A DNA stretch of 40,901 nt, taken from the NCBI GenBank assembly GCA_944360115.1, contig CALVTH010000013.1, positions 1 to 40,901 of the forward strand. The letters run 5' to 3'. Under the pieces are notes generated by a model that searched no databases, was not told the DNA's origin, and saw only the letters and a program-made list of their open reading frames with translations. The translations under genes and the position numbers were made by a program. The stretch comes from an uncultured Clostridia bacterium (GTDB lineage: Bacteria; Bacillota; Clostridia; Christensenellales; CAG-917). Shown here in pieces: positions 40,824 to 40,901 of the stretch; position 1 is the first letter of the stretch; each line of letters starts with the position of its first letter.

Positions 40824-40901
40824 AGGGCAGAAAAGGTCGGGCAGGAGCGCTGCCCCTGCACCCCGGCGGGGATGACATCCCCGCACCCCTTGCTTTTATA
40901 T

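Overview
The window reads as a chromosome segment of a GC-rich Clostridia-type member of the Bacillota, probably gut-associated. Evidence: DnaD and DnaI-type primosome proteins, SpoVT (endospore lineage) in the Bacillus-like order spoVT-yabM-mazG, purine-rich Shine-Dalgarno sequences, sigma-A type promoters, and many intrinsic terminators. The exact taxon cannot be fixed from this sequence alone.

Layout. (A) 1-9.16 kb is an accessory glycan-degradation region: a GH29 fucosidase tail, L-fucose mutarotase, GH95 alpha-fucosidase, a degraded gene, a GH36-like (clan GH-D) galactosidase, a GH35 beta-galactosidase, and a convergent DUF4832-type lipoprotein. Together these would strip fucose and galactose from host or plant glycans. 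(B) 9.2-36 kb is mostly housekeeping: an unknown protein behind a structured leader, ArsR and MarR regulators, a BaiN-like flavoprotein, a membrane M28 peptidase, dnaD-dnaI, a QueT-family transporter under a preQ1-I riboswitch, a flavin reductase, spoVT-yabM-mazG-dusB, trmL, a TM2 protein, the glycolytic trio pgk, tpiA and gpmI, a CPA2-type antiporter, and an ABC exporter operon that ends in a 903-residue Ig-like/beta-helix surface protein. (C) 36.5-40.8 kb is a complete phosphate operon, pstS-pstC-pstA-pstB-phoU, closed by a strong terminator.

Most notable signals. The tetranucleotide ACGT, common in region A, was not found anywhere by eye from about 9,163 to 37,711 (28.5 kb, where roughly a hundred would be expected). 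It reappears in pstC and beyond. Across the same interval, Asp, Asn, Tyr and His codons switch from NAC to NAT before valine codons. This suggests a lineage-wide avoidance of ACGT, with regions A and C as later arrivals. A 559-bp gap before pst holds a tRNA-Ser 3'-end fragment and 35-bp repeats, which fits a junction. Further signals are a preQ1-I riboswitch upstream of the QueT-type gene, a 9-bp hairpin burying the whole spoVT ribosome-binding site, a circularly permuted PstS, a MazG that keeps only half of the tetrapyrrole-methylase domain, and an XRE regulator remnant between a terminator and a promoter. No CRISPR array, complete tRNA or rRNA, transposase, integrase or recognisable defence system was seen.
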